A stretch of DNA of 64,000 bases from Kitasatospora sp. NBC_00240 (GCF_026342405.1 NZ_JAPEMU010000001.1:4402001-4466000); one strand, 5' to 3'. Positions 1 to 8,743 are shown, numbered from the stretch's first letter. Program-made: numbers and translations. The notes: a model not told the origin generated them from the sequence alone.

Positions 1-1505
1 AGCGTCGCGTCGGCCTTGGCCCGCACGGCCGCCGCGGCGGCCAGTTCCGCCATCGGCCCGAGCCCTGCGGCGGGGTCGCCCGCGAGTCGCCGGGCCGCCC
101 ACGCCCGGACGTACGGGTGGCCGAGCACGGCGTCCAGGGCGGCGGGCGCGGCCGCGTCCAGGGCCGACAGCACGTCCCACGCGGCCGAGCTGCGCAGGCC
201 GGAGCTGCTCCGCACCGCGGCCAGCATCGCCCGGGTGACGGCGAGTTGTGAGCGGGCCAGGGCTCCGACGGTCTCCGCGCCGCCGTGGCCGCGGGCCAAC
301 TCGCCCAGGTGCCGGTCGGTCAGGGCGGGCGGCCCCACGGGCTCGGCGGCCTGGGCCGGTACGCGAGGGATGGGTTCCGGGCCGCCGCGGTCGGCGACAC
401 CGCTGATGAGCGTCAAGAGGTCCCCGCAGTAGACGGAGGGATTGTCGAAGCCGCCGCCCTGGGCGTCGGCGCGGTAGCGGTGCGCGTAGAGGCCGCCGCC
501 GCAGGACCGGACGACGGGGCAGGAGCGGCAGGTGGCGCTGAGGCCCGCGAGGCCGGACTGTCGTCGGGCCATTCCCGGGTGGCGGGCGACCTGGTCGAGG
601 TCGTGGGTGAAGACGTCCATACCGGTGGCGGGCGCGCCGTCGAAGGCGGTCTTGAGGCTGTCGGCCTGCTCGAAGCTGCCGTCGGTCTCCAGCACCACCA
701 CGTCGGCGGGGTCCAGGCCCAGCGACTCGGTGAGGCTGGACAGGCCGCGCAGGGTGCGGTGCACCGAGTCGAAGGTGCGGACGGCGAACGGCCGGCCGGC
801 CGCCTCCCACTGGTCGTAGACGTTCAACAGCCAATCCGCGTAAGGGGTTTCCCCCCCGTCGGCCGGGCGCTTCGGGGGCTGCTGCCAGGTGGCATGGGGC
901 AACAGGAAGTCGACCGCGGGGGGTTCGAGCTCGGCCAGTGCGCGATAGACCGCGACCGGATCGTTCTCGACGTCGATCGTGCACAGCAGCCCGGCGAACA
1001 GGTGCCGGAACTCCGGCTCGCGCAGCAGTCCCACCGCCCGCAGGACCTGGGGGTGACTGCTGCGGCCGTCGGCGTACCGCCGGTGCCGGTCGTTGGCCGC
1101 GCGATCTCCGTCCAACGAGATGCCGACCTTGACCCCCACCTCGTCGAACAGCTTGCAGAAGGCACGGTCGAGCAGCACGCCGTTGGTGTGGATCCGCAGG
1201 TCGAGGGCGCAGCCGGGGGGCAGGGCCGACCGGAAGGCCTCGGCTGCGCGGCGGAGCCGGTCCGGGCCGGCGAGCAAGGGTTCCCCCCCGTGCAGGACGA
1301 CCCGGACGGCGGTCAACCGATGGGCGGCCGCGTGCTCGCCGACCCTGCCGGCGGCTCCGGCCAGCACCTCGTCGCCGATGACCTTCGGACGCGTGCGCCA
1401 GCTCGTGTCCGCATGTTCGTAGACATAGCAATGGTCGCAGGCAAGATCACATCGACTGTGCACCTTCACCACGAATTGCGTGAAAGGCAGTGGAATTCTG
1501 TCCAT
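1..1505 (-). CDS. fxsB: FxsB radical SAM/SPASM peptide maturase, C-terminus cut by window edge
   Basis: The reverse strand reads open from an ATG at 1505 (an in-frame stop lies two codons upstream) to the window edge, at least 501 codons. Residues C19, C23 and C26 form the CxxxCxxC [4Fe-4S] motif of radical SAM enzymes, followed by HGGEPLL at about 72-78 and VGISLDGD. SPASM-type cysteines appear at C326, C329, C335 and near 359 (CRSCPVVRSC, then YCGD). The Ala-rich region after about 380 resembles the HExxH-motif peptide-modification domain often fused to FxsB; the HExxH itself would lie outside the window. Members of this family install a C-C cyclophane crosslink in the C-terminal FxSxx motif of FxsA. 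It lies 41 nt downstream of fxsA, its presumed substrate. Family certain; presence of the fused domain is inferred. Confidence 0.9.
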   Translation of the reverse strand, partial: MDRIPLPFTQFVVKVHSRCDLACDHCYVYEHADTSWRTRPKVIGDEVLAGAAGRVGEHAAAHRLTAVRVVLHGGEPLLAGPDRLRRAAEAFRSALPPGCALDLRIHTNGVLLDRAFCKLFDEVGVKVGISLDGDRAANDRHRRYADGRSSHPQVLRAVGLLREPEFRHLFAGLLCTIDVENDPVAVYRALAELEPPAVDFLLPHATWQQPPKRPADGGETPYADWLLNVYDQWEAAGRPFAVRTFDSVHRTLRGLSSLTESLGLDPADVVVLETDGSFEQADSLKTAFDGAPATGMDVFTHDLDQVARHPGMARRQSGLAGLSATCRSCPVVRSCGGGLYAHRYRADAQGGGFDNPSVYCGDLLTLISGVADRGGPEPIPRVPAQAAEPVGPPALTDRHLGELARGHGGAETVGALARSQLAVTRAMLAAVRSSSGLRSSAAWDVLSALDAAAPAALDAVLGHPYVRAWAARRLAGDPAAGLGPMAELAAAAAVRAKADAT

Positions 1506-1546
1506 TGTCTACCGGATTCAGCCGGAGCCTCTGAATTACTGACTGA

Positions 1547-1729
1547 TCAGATGGAGGAATTGAATGCCGCCACCGGCACCAGCCCTGAATCGGAACCAGG
1601 CAGGGCGCGTCGGAGCCGGGCGGACAGCTCCTCCGCGCCGAGTGAGGCCAGATCGGCCAGAGTCGGCCGGTCAGTCGCCTGACGGTCGATCAGTTCACTG
1701 CTGGGCCTGGTGTCCAGTGCGGGTGTCAT
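1547..1729 (-). CDS. fxsA: FxsA, FxSxx-COOH peptide precursor (60 aa)
   Basis: A 60-residue peptide ending AAFNSSI, an exact match to the F-x-S-x-x-COOH signature of FxsA precursors (Phe56, Ser58). The N-terminal part carries PTLADLASLGAEEL, a leader-like helical stretch with regularly spaced Leu. The ATG at 1729 is chosen because a purine-rich GGAAGAGA lies about 8 nt upstream; the frame stays open further upstream but the extra residues do not look coding. In this family the FxS tripeptide is the expected crosslinking site of the FxsB radical SAM enzyme encoded next. It follows fxsT by 225 nt and probably has its own promoter. Whether the mature product is released or remains on the leader is unknown. 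Confidence 0.85.
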   Translation of the reverse strand: MTPALDTRPSSELIDRQATDRPTLADLASLGAEELSARLRRALPGSDSGLVPVAAFNSSI

Positions 1730-1771
1730 GTTCGAATCTCTTCCACGAAGGGGGTTAGAGAGAGCAGGATG

Positions 1772-1788
1772 CCGGGTATACCACCCGG
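1772..1788. promoter_or_regulatory. Inverted repeat upstream of fxsA
   Basis: CCGGGT-atacc-ACCCGG forms a 6-bp inverted repeat 43 nt upstream of the fxsA start in the 225-nt gap after fxsT. It could be an operator or a short hairpin terminating fxsT; position alone does not decide. Confidence 0.3.
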
Positions 1789-1954
1789 TCCACAAGAAGC
1801 GTATCCGGCCCGCACAGCCATCGCCGTACTGTTCCTGGCACTGCTTCGGCCGATACCGGCCCGGACTGCGGATTCTCGCCGAAAGTTCACTCTCCTGGCG
1901 GTCGCACAAGGGCACCGGCGTGGCGCACGGAAGTCGTTCCCCCGCCCCGCCCCC

Positions 1955-4900
1955 TCACACCCACGGCGGGTCGATGTCGAAGTCCAGTCGTTCCCCCGCC
2001 TCGACCGCCGCCGTGATCGGATGGGTCGCACCCAGCGTCTGCCGGGCCCGACGGAGGCTGTCCGCCGTCAGCCGCGCGGCCCGGTCGCCCTCGCCCCGGG
2101 CGGCCAGGGACAGCGCCAGGTTGGACGTGGCGGCGACGGTGTCGTGGTGGTCCGCACCGAGGACCTCGGCCAGCAGCGGGACGGCCCGTTCCTCCAGCGC
2201 CGCCGCGGCCTCGCCCGCACCGGCCGCCACCAGGTGGTTGGCCCGGTTCGCCGTCGTCACCAGGACGTAGGGATGCCGGTCGCCCAGTTGCGGGCGCAGG
2301 TGTTCGAGGGCGCCTTCGGACAGCGCGCCTGCCTCCGCGGTGCGCCCGGCCCGGCGCAGCAGTGCGGCAAGGTTCCCGGTGACGGCCAGCGTGGTGGGGT
2401 GCAGTTCGCCGAAGCCGTCGCGGTAGTAGGCGAGTGCGTCCTCGCACAACCGGACGGCGCGGTCGGTGTCACCCAGCGCCGCGACGTCACCCGCGAGACT
2501 GACGGCCGCGGCGGCGGTGTCCGGGTGCCGGGCACCGCTGAGGTCGAGGCAGCGCCGGTGGACGTCCTCGTCGCCCCGCAGGGCCTCCCGGCCGCGGCCG
2601 AGCCGGCGCAGCGTGACACCGAGGTGCCGGCGGGTGCGGAGGGTCTCGCGATGGTCGTCGCCGATGGTCTCCCGGAAGCTGCGGACGGTCGCCTCCAGCA
2701 CGTCGAGGGCCTCCTGGAGCCGGCCGGCCTCCCGCAGGTCGCAGCCGTAGTTGGCGGCCGAGGAGAGGGTGTAGGGGTGCCGGGCCCCGAGGACCTCCTG
2801 CTGGACCTGGTGGGCCAGCCGGTGGCGCCGGAGCGCGGCGGGCAGGTCCCCCGCGAGGAATTCGGAGATGGCCAGGTTGTTGGCGATCATGAGGGTGCGC
2901 GGATGCTCGGGCCCGAGGGTGTTCCGCGCGGTGGCCAGGGTACGTTCGTCGAGGTCACGGGCCTCCCGGTAGCGACCGAGCAGGCGCAGGTCGCCGCCGA
3001 GGCTGCCGGCCACGGCCAGGGTGTGCAGATGGCCGGGCCCGACCGTGGCGCGCAACCGTTCCAGCACGTCCAGATCGGTCTCGTAGGCCTCCAGCAGGGC
3101 GCCCTGGGAGCGCTGGATGTTGCCGAGCTGGGTGCGCAGCTGCAGGATCCAGGCGTCGTCCCCCACGGCCTTCCCGGTGGGCTCCGTGCCCGCTGCGGTG
3201 GCGTCCCGGCGCCAGCGCTCCAGAATCCGTTCGGCGAGGTCCCGGCCGGAGGCGTGCAGGCCTCGCTGCCACTGGGCGCGGACGGAGTCGACGATCCAGC
3301 GCCGCACCCGCGGGTCGGGGCTGTCGACCGCTCCGGAGGGCCACAGGTGCGGCAGGAGTTCGGCGTAGCGCGGCCAGTTGGCGGGGGTGTCCGGGTCGTC
3401 CGGGGCGTCGGCCGCGAGCGCGCTGTGCACGGCGGCGCGGATCACGGCCCCGTCCGCCTCGTCCACCTGGTCGTGCAGCACGGCCCGGACGAGCCGGTGC
3501 ACGTCGATGGTCCCGGCGGCCTGGTCGAACCGGGCCAGCCCGAAGCGGTTCACCGCGCGCAGGAGCTCCCCGATCGTGAGCAGGTCGTGGCGGGCGCTCT
3601 CGGGCAGACCCAGCGTCCCGATGACGGGCCGGCTGTAGAGCAGCCTGGCCGGGATGGCGTCCGGACCGAAGAAGGCGCAGGTTTCCAGCATCCGCGCGGC
3701 GGGAGTGTTCGCCCTGGCCAGGTCCTGCACGGCGATCCGCAGGGTGGCGGCCGTCGAGTGCGGGTAGTGGTCCGGCCCCGGTCCGGTCCGGTCCAGCAGT
3801 TCGGTGAGCGTCTCCTCCAGCAGCTCCAGGTAGGTCGCCGCCGGCATCGGGGTCTCCCGGAGCCAGGCCGCGGCCTGGCCGACGGCGAGCGGCAGGTCGC
3901 CGAGCAGTTCAGCGATGCGCTGCCCCTCGTCGCTCCGGACACCCGCCGTCCGCGAGAGCAGTCGGACGCTCTCCTCGCGGGCGAAGACGTCGATCTCGGC
4001 CCGCCCGGCATGCCCGGCCCAGTTCCGGTTGCGGGAGGTGACGATCACGTGGCCGCCGAGGCTGCCCGCCGGAAGCCAGGGCGCCAGGGACTCGGGGTCC
4101 TCCGCGTTGTCGTAGACCAGCAGCCAGCGCCGGTACGGCCGGCCCAGGCGCAGCGCGTCCAGTACCGCGGTGGCGGTGCGCCCGACGTCGTCGCCGCTCC
4201 GCAGACCCAGGCCGGGGGCGAGCTCGGCAAGCCGCTGCGGGATCCCGGCCGGGTCGTCGGCGGACACCCACCACACCACGTCGTAGCCGCCGCCGAACCG
4301 GTGCGCGTACTCGGCGGCGGTCTGCGACTTCCCCACCCCGCCGAGCCCGTGCAGGACTTGGACGGGCACGGCGGCCGGGCCCGCGTCGAAGCGGTCCCTC
4401 AGGACTTCGAGGATCCGGTCGCGGCCGGTGAAGGCGGCGTTGCGCGGCGGGATGCCCTGGACCGACGGCCGGTACCCCGGGAACCGGACGGGGTCGGGCG
4501 CCGGCTCGTCGGCGCCGTCGAGCCAGCGTCCGGCCCCGGGCGCCGGGCCGAGCAGCTCGAAGAGCTGCGACCGCGCTTCCTCGGCGGAGGTGCGGATCAG
4601 ATCGGGGACGTCGCGCCCGGCGAACGGCGCGGCGGGCCGGCCGGCCGCCGGCCCGATCCGCAGGGCCAGCAGCCGCTCCGGTCCGCCGTCGTGGCCGGCC
4701 GGGGGCAGCCGGCGCCAGAGCTCGCCGGCCCGGGGCAGCGCGCTGTACTCGGGCGACAGCAGGGCCAGCACCCGGCCGTCGCCGGCCGCGGGCCCGGCGG
4801 CCTCCGGAACGTCGGCCTCCTGCACGTCGGCATCGGAGGGGACGGCGTCGGACGGGACGGCGTCGTCGAGCGGCTCGGCGGCACTGTGCAGCGAGGCGAG

Positions 4901-6043
4901 GTAGCCGAAGCCGGCCAGTTCGGCGGCGGCCCACTCCGCCCAGACGCGCTCCCCGGGCGCGTAACTGACGTACACCTGCCGGGACCTGGACCGGTCGGTG
5001 CGCAGGTAGGCCGCGTACAGCCGGTGGCGGGCCCGCTCGGGAACGGGGTCCAGGGCGCGGACCCGACCGTCGGTGAGCCAGGCCGCCAGCCGCTCGAACG
5101 CGCCCAGCAGGCCGTATCCCTGCTGCGGCCGTTCCACCACGGTGGCGGGGATCTCCTCGTAGGCGTAGAAGGGCCGGTACGGCACCTCCACGTCCCGCCA
5201 GTACTCGCCGCGGCGGTCCGGGCTCAACCAGCGGTCGAGGTAGGGGGCGAAGGAATCGTGGGCGAGGTCACGACCGGCCTGGAGGCCGGCCCGCTCGGAA
5301 CCCTCGACCCGCATCGGCACGGGCAGCACCCGGATGTCGCGCTCCTCGGCGTTCACGATGGCGCGGGCCGCGTCGACACCGCCGCGGATGCTCTGGGCAC
5401 CCAGGGTGAAGCAGTCGACCACCGTGTCCGGCATGAGCACGGTGCAGATGCCGGAGGTGTCGCTGACGCCGGTCCGACTGTCGATCAGCACATAGTCGTA
5501 GGAGCGGGTCCACTGCTCCCGCAGCGCATACAGGAACTCGGCGCCCCGGATGTCGCTCCGGTTGTAGAAGCTGCGCCAGTTGAAACTGGTGACGGCCGCC
5601 GAATAGGCGGCGTTCTGCCGCCCGGCCGGCATCAGGTCGAGCCGGCCGCCGGCCGGAAGATCCAGGGCGAGGCCGCAGACGTAGGAATCCAGCCGTCCCG
5701 TTTCGGCGAGCCACCGCCGGGGGCCCAGCGCCGGTGCGTCGTCCGGCCCCGGCAGGGCTTGGCCCACGTAGGCCCGCAGCAGGTCGATCAGCCCGTCGGT
5801 GGCGTGCAGTTCCGGATCGATCAGGAGCGGATGGAAGTAGCGGTGCAGCCCGGGCGCCTCCAGGTCCCAGTCGACCAGCAGGACCCGCATGCCCTGGCTC
5901 GCCAGGATCCAGCCGACGTTGGCCAGAGCCATGGTGCGGCCGGTACCGCCCTTGTACGAGTAGAAGGTGGCGACCGATCCGGTACCGGACGCCGACAGGG
6001 TCGCGGGCTCGGCGGTCGGCAGGGCGACGGGCTCGGCGGTCAT
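1955..6043 (-). CDS. fxsT: FxsT: ParA-like ATPase, TIR-like, NB-ARC and TPR protein
   Basis: A 1362-aa modular protein. Residues about 22-340 form a MinD/ParA-like ATPase with deviant Walker A YSYKGGTGRT near residue 30 and downstream VLIDSRTG. A TIR-like segment begins near 354 (RQVYVSYAPGE) with LLSPEYSALP near 430. A STAND-type NB-ARC module has P-loop GLGGVGKS near 564 and Walker B-like LLVYDNAE near 640. The C-terminal third (about 970-1350) is TPR repeats of the kinesin-light-chain type. This order matches the tetratricopeptide protein of FxSxx-COOH systems. The ATG at 6043 overlaps the fxsC stop in ATGA, so the two are translationally coupled. Role is inferred: NTPase-gated sensing or signalling linked to the modified peptide. 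An Asp/Val-rich linker (about 400-420) contains a short internal repeat. Confidence 0.88.
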   Translation of the reverse strand: MTAEPVALPTAEPATLSASGTGSVATFYSYKGGTGRTMALANVGWILASQGMRVLLVDWDLEAPGLHRYFHPLLIDPELHATDGLIDLLRAYVGQALPGPDDAPALGPRRWLAETGRLDSYVCGLALDLPAGGRLDLMPAGRQNAAYSAAVTSFNWRSFYNRSDIRGAEFLYALREQWTRSYDYVLIDSRTGVSDTSGICTVLMPDTVVDCFTLGAQSIRGGVDAARAIVNAEERDIRVLPVPMRVEGSERAGLQAGRDLAHDSFAPYLDRWLSPDRRGEYWRDVEVPYRPFYAYEEIPATVVERPQQGYGLLGAFERLAAWLTDGRVRALDPVPERARHRLYAAYLRTDRSRSRQVYVSYAPGERVWAEWAAAELAGFGYLASLHSAAEPLDDAVPSDAVPSDADVQEADVPEAAGPAAGDGRVLALLSPEYSALPRAGELWRRLPPAGHDGGPERLLALRIGPAAGRPAAPFAGRDVPDLIRTSAEEARSQLFELLGPAPGAGRWLDGADEPAPDPVRFPGYRPSVQGIPPRNAAFTGRDRILEVLRDRFDAGPAAVPVQVLHGLGGVGKSQTAAEYAHRFGGGYDVVWWVSADDPAGIPQRLAELAPGLGLRSGDDVGRTATAVLDALRLGRPYRRWLLVYDNAEDPESLAPWLPAGSLGGHVIVTSRNRNWAGHAGRAEIDVFAREESVRLLSRTAGVRSDEGQRIAELLGDLPLAVGQAAAWLRETPMPAATYLELLEETLTELLDRTGPGPDHYPHSTAATLRIAVQDLARANTPAARMLETCAFFGPDAIPARLLYSRPVIGTLGLPESARHDLLTIGELLRAVNRFGLARFDQAAGTIDVHRLVRAVLHDQVDEADGAVIRAAVHSALAADAPDDPDTPANWPRYAELLPHLWPSGAVDSPDPRVRRWIVDSVRAQWQRGLHASGRDLAERILERWRRDATAAGTEPTGKAVGDDAWILQLRTQLGNIQRSQGALLEAYETDLDVLERLRATVGPGHLHTLAVAGSLGGDLRLLGRYREARDLDERTLATARNTLGPEHPRTLMIANNLAISEFLAGDLPAALRRHRLAHQVQQEVLGARHPYTLSSAANYGCDLREAGRLQEALDVLEATVRSFRETIGDDHRETLRTRRHLGVTLRRLGRGREALRGDEDVHRRCLDLSGARHPDTAAAAVSLAGDVAALGDTDRAVRLCEDALAYYRDGFGELHPTTLAVTGNLAALLRRAGRTAEAGALSEGALEHLRPQLGDRHPYVLVTTANRANHLVAAGAGEAAAALEERAVPLLAEVLGADHHDTVAATSNLALSLAARGEGDRAARLTADSLRRARQTLGATHPITAAVEAGERLDFDIDPPWV

Positions 6044-7398
6044 CGTTCGGTGTCTCCCTCGTGCGACGGGCCCGCCGGCGCGGCGGCGCGGTCGGCGGGT
6101 GGCCAGGCCGCAGCGGCCAGGCCGGGCATCGCCGGGCCGCCGGGCCCCAGCCCGAAGGCCGCCCTGACACCGGCCGGATCGGTGGCCTCGTCGTCCAGCA
6201 GCTTGTTCTGGGCGACGGTCACCATGGTGAGGAGCTCGTCCTCGAAGCGTTCCCGGGACACGCGGACCCTGAACAGCGGTTCGGGTCCGGTGCGGTGCAG
6301 CCAGTTGCGGGGGAAGACCTGGCGCACGCCGGCCCACAGCCGGGTGTACGCCGGGCCCTCGGGCGGGTCGTCGGTCCCGGTCGGCACCAGCACTCCGGTG
6401 ACCGGATGGTTCCGGCCGTCGAAGTGGCTCAGCGTCTGCCGGTACGCTCCCGCGCCGGCGGCCCACGGGTCCACCAGCAGCACACTGACCTGGTTGTCCT
6501 CGCGGGCGCGGTCCAGGCGGGCGCCGAGATCGGGGCCGATCTCGTCGAGTGTGGTGCTGTGCCCGGCCTGGGTGATCGCCCGCTGGGCCCGCACCACCAG
6601 CGAGGGCCGGGTGGGCGGGTGGTAGGGCGCCCAGTCCCACGGCCGGGCGCCGTACCACCCGCCCCTCGGCCCGTCGTCGGGCGGCGCCGGGACGTCCTGG
6701 CCGGCCCGGCCCGCGGCGACGAACAGCCGGACCAGGCCGGTCGTGGCGGGTGCCCCGGCCACCGGGGCGGAGGCCGGGAAGCAGCCGCGCACCGTCGCCA
6801 GGTCCAGCTCCCGCGACTCGCCGACGGGGCGCCCGGCCACGTCCCGCACCCGCTCGGCGACGACCTGCACCACCCGGGTGTACTCGGGCCCGTGCGGATC
6901 CGTGCGGAGCAGGTCCCGCAGGCCCGCCCGGGCATAGGTCTCGCCCATGTCCCGCTGGACGTACTGGATCTTCTTGACCTCCGGCGGCAGTCCCTCCGGG
7001 GGCGGCGCCCAGAGCACCGGTATCAGAGCGGGGACGGACTCACCACTCTCGTCCTCGTGCCGGCGCATCCGGTCGTGGAAGGCCGTCCACTCCTTGCCGC
7101 AGTACAGGCTGGCGAAGTACTCCGGGGAGTAGAGCGCCACCATGGCGCGGCTGGCGCCGAGCATCCGGGACAGCTGCCGTTCCCAGTCGTCCCCCAGGCG
7201 CAGCGACTCGGTGTCCCGGTAGGCCAGTTCGCCCGGCCCCGCGGCGGGCTCGATCCGGGCCAGCTCGTCACGGAGGTCGGTGAAGAACTGGTCGACGAAG
7301 GCCCGGCCCGTCTCATGGTCCCGCCGCGCGTAGCTGAAGAAAAAATACGGCCGCACCGCACCCCCAGGGCCCGTCCGGCGCGACCTCCGCTCCGCCAC
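6040..7398 (-). CDS. fxsC: FxsC, TIR-like protein of FxSxx-COOH system
   Basis: A 452-aa protein. The N-terminus holds a TIR-like fold signature (PYFFFSYARRD at about 17-27, then MVALYSPEYFAS). The rest includes RLFVAAG, VLLVDPWA and RVFPRNWLHRTG-type segments typical of the FxsC C-terminal region. The TIR Glu needed for NAD hydrolysis cannot be assigned from sequence alone. The start is a GTG at 7398 with no convincing Shine-Dalgarno; an internal GTG 14 codons later is an alternative. It is followed by fxsT with a 4-nt overlap, so both proteins are probably made in fixed ratio. Expected role: partner or effector with FxsT; its biochemical activity is unknown. Confidence 0.87.
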   Translation of the reverse strand: MAERRSRRTGPGGAVRPYFFFSYARRDHETGRAFVDQFFTDLRDELARIEPAAGPGELAYRDTESLRLGDDWERQLSRMLGASRAMVALYSPEYFASLYCGKEWTAFHDRMRRHEDESGESVPALIPVLWAPPPEGLPPEVKKIQYVQRDMGETYARAGLRDLLRTDPHGPEYTRVVQVVAERVRDVAGRPVGESRELDLATVRGCFPASAPVAGAPATTGLVRLFVAAGRAGQDVPAPPDDGPRGGWYGARPWDWAPYHPPTRPSLVVRAQRAITQAGHSTTLDEIGPDLGARLDRAREDNQVSVLLVDPWAAGAGAYRQTLSHFDGRNHPVTGVLVPTGTDDPPEGPAYTRLWAGVRQVFPRNWLHRTGPEPLFRVRVSRERFEDELLTMVTVAQNKLLDDEATDPAGVRAAFGLGPGGPAMPGLAAAAWPPADRAAAPAGPSHEGDTER

Positions 7399-7483
7399 CC
7401 CGGGTCTTCGCCAACTCGTCCAAATGTAGCGGGCAGTTGACGGGCAGTGTGATGAAAGGAGGACAACCCTCGGGCCGGAGCGG

Positions 7484-7663
7484 TCAGATCGAGGACTGGA
7501 ACCTCACCCACCGGCACGGCGGGAGCAGCCGGGGCCCGCACCGCCCGCCGCACCAGCACGGGCAGGTCGGCCGACGGCGGCGCGGCAGGCCGACCGGGCG
7601 GCGAGGAGCGGAGCGGCCCCGGAGCACGGCGGGGTCGGGGGCCAGGTCGTCGAAGGTGGGCAT
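7484..7663 (-). CDS. Candidate second FxSxx-COOH peptide, Cys-rich (59 aa)
   Basis: A 59-codon frame ending VRFQSSI, which satisfies the F-x-S-x-x-COOH rule exactly. Its N-terminus MPTFDDLA aligns with PTLADLA of the FxsA leader in this locus, and AGGTGGA sits about 7 nt before the ATG. It lies 85 nt upstream of fxsC on the same strand. The body is odd: residues 20-50 are Arg-rich with five Cys (C34, C36, C38, C42, C50). In the +1 frame the same DNA reads DLPVLVRRAVRA, more like an ordinary FxsA, so two compensating frameshifts in an FxsA paralogue are possible. It could be a genuine Cys-rich precursor, a damaged gene, or chance. Third positions are mostly G/C. Confidence 0.5.
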   Translation of the reverse strand: MPTFDDLAPDPAVLRGRSAPRRPVGLPRRRRPTCPCWCGGRCGPRLLPPCRWVRFQSSI

Positions 7664-7734
7664 CCGCCGTCCACCTGACGAGCGCTCCTGACAACGGCTC
7701 GGCTGCCGACGGCGGGGCTCCTCGCCGCCTCCCC

Positions 7735-8412
7735 TCACGGGCAGAGCCGCTCCACCCGCCAGCCGGCGCTCTCGGCGACGTACCGCAGCCGGTCGTGCAG
7801 CCGGTTCGCGCGGCCCTGCCAGAACTCCACGACCTCCGGGACGACCCGGTAGCCGCCCCAGAAGGGCGGCACGGGGACGCCCTCGCCCTCGGGGTAGCGG
7901 CGTTCCAGTTCGGCGTACCGCTGCTCCAGCACCTCGCGTCCGTCGACCGGGCTGGACTGCTCGCTGGCCCAGGCGCCCAGCTGGGAGCCGTGCGGGCGGG
8001 TGCGGAAGTACGCGGCGGTCTCGTCCCGGCCGACCTTCTCCACCCGGCCCTGGACGATCACCTGGCGGGCCAGCGTGATCCACGGGAAGAGCAGCGCGGC
8101 GTACGGGTTGGCGGCGATCTCCGCCCCCTTGCGGGAGCCGTAGTTCGTGTAAAAGACGAATCCGCGCCGGTCGTAGCCCTTCAGCAGGACCGTCCGCGAG
8201 CTGGGCCGGCCCTCGGCGTCCGCGGTGGACAGCACCATCGCGTTGGGCTCGGCCGCCCCGGCCCGGCCCGCTTCGTGGAACCAGCGGGTGAACTGGGTCA
8301 CCGGGTCGTCGGCGAGGTCCGCCTCGGCCAGGCCCTCGTGGGCGTAGTGCTCGCGCATCGCGGCGAGATCCGGGCTCGGGGGCGTGGGGTGGTCGCTTTC
8401 CGGGGTCTGCAC
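7735..8412 (-). CDS. pdxH: Pyridoxamine 5'-phosphate oxidase
   Basis: About 225 aa, the usual family length. It oxidises pyridoxamine or pyridoxine 5'-phosphate to pyridoxal 5'-phosphate using FMN. Diagnostic stretches are PNAMVLSTAD, RPSSRTVLLKGYD, FYTNYGSRKG, FPWITLARQV, WASEQSS and the C-terminal RLHDRLRY with RVERLCP, covering the FMN and substrate sites. The GTG at 8412 is preferred; a TTG nine codons upstream would add a short variable tail. It is monocistronic, divergent from citrate synthase. PLP made here would serve the SerC aminotransferase nearby, but no co-regulation is visible. Confidence 0.93.
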   Translation of the reverse strand: MQTPESDHPTPPSPDLAAMREHYAHEGLAEADLADDPVTQFTRWFHEAGRAGAAEPNAMVLSTADAEGRPSSRTVLLKGYDRRGFVFYTNYGSRKGAEIAANPYAALLFPWITLARQVIVQGRVEKVGRDETAAYFRTRPHGSQLGAWASEQSSPVDGREVLEQRYAELERRYPEGEGVPVPPFWGGYRVVPEVVEFWQGRANRLHDRLRYVAESAGWRVERLCP

Positions 8413-8743
8413 GGCAACATCATCCCGTACGACAAGCAACGAGCACTGCTACGTCCGGACAAACCCCGGTGGGAGATAAGGTGTCTCGCCACCGCTTCAC
8501 CGCCCGTCCTCCGGGGGAATGTCCGGATCGGACCGGTTGGTTCCGCAGGAATCACGGCCGCACCGGTCGTCCGGACCAAGAACGAGCGCCATCGGGGCGG
8601 CCTTCGGGAAACATCACCTCGGTGGTGTATGGCGCAATGCACCCGGTGCCTGAGACGCTGGCACCGAGTGCCAACCACCATCGGTCACTGGCGTGCTGCC
8701 CCACCACGGCCGCCGCCGATCGCAGAACTGAAGGAGCCGTCGC
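8413..8743. promoter_or_regulatory. Divergent pdxH/citrate synthase promoter region
   Basis: 331 nt without a gene between divergent starts. An inverted repeat CGGTGCC-(9 nt)-GGCACCG lies at 8644-8666, about 80 nt upstream of the citrate synthase start, and may be a hairpin or operator. No riboswitch or small frame was convincing. Confidence 0.35.

Noticed and set aside
1728..1760. GTTCGAATC resembling a tRNA T-arm
   Set aside because: No acceptor or anticodon stem around it; it is the ribosome-site region of fxsA.
1769..6625. Very long open frame on the plus strand opposite fxsT
   Set aside because: Antisense shadow of a GC-rich gene; the minus-strand reading gives clear P-loop, NB-ARC and TPR motifs, the plus reading gives none.
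7437..7691. Plus-strand 84-codon frame opposite the candidate peptide
   Set aside because: Low-complexity Arg/Gly/Pro with no ribosome site; the minus strand explains the coding bias better.
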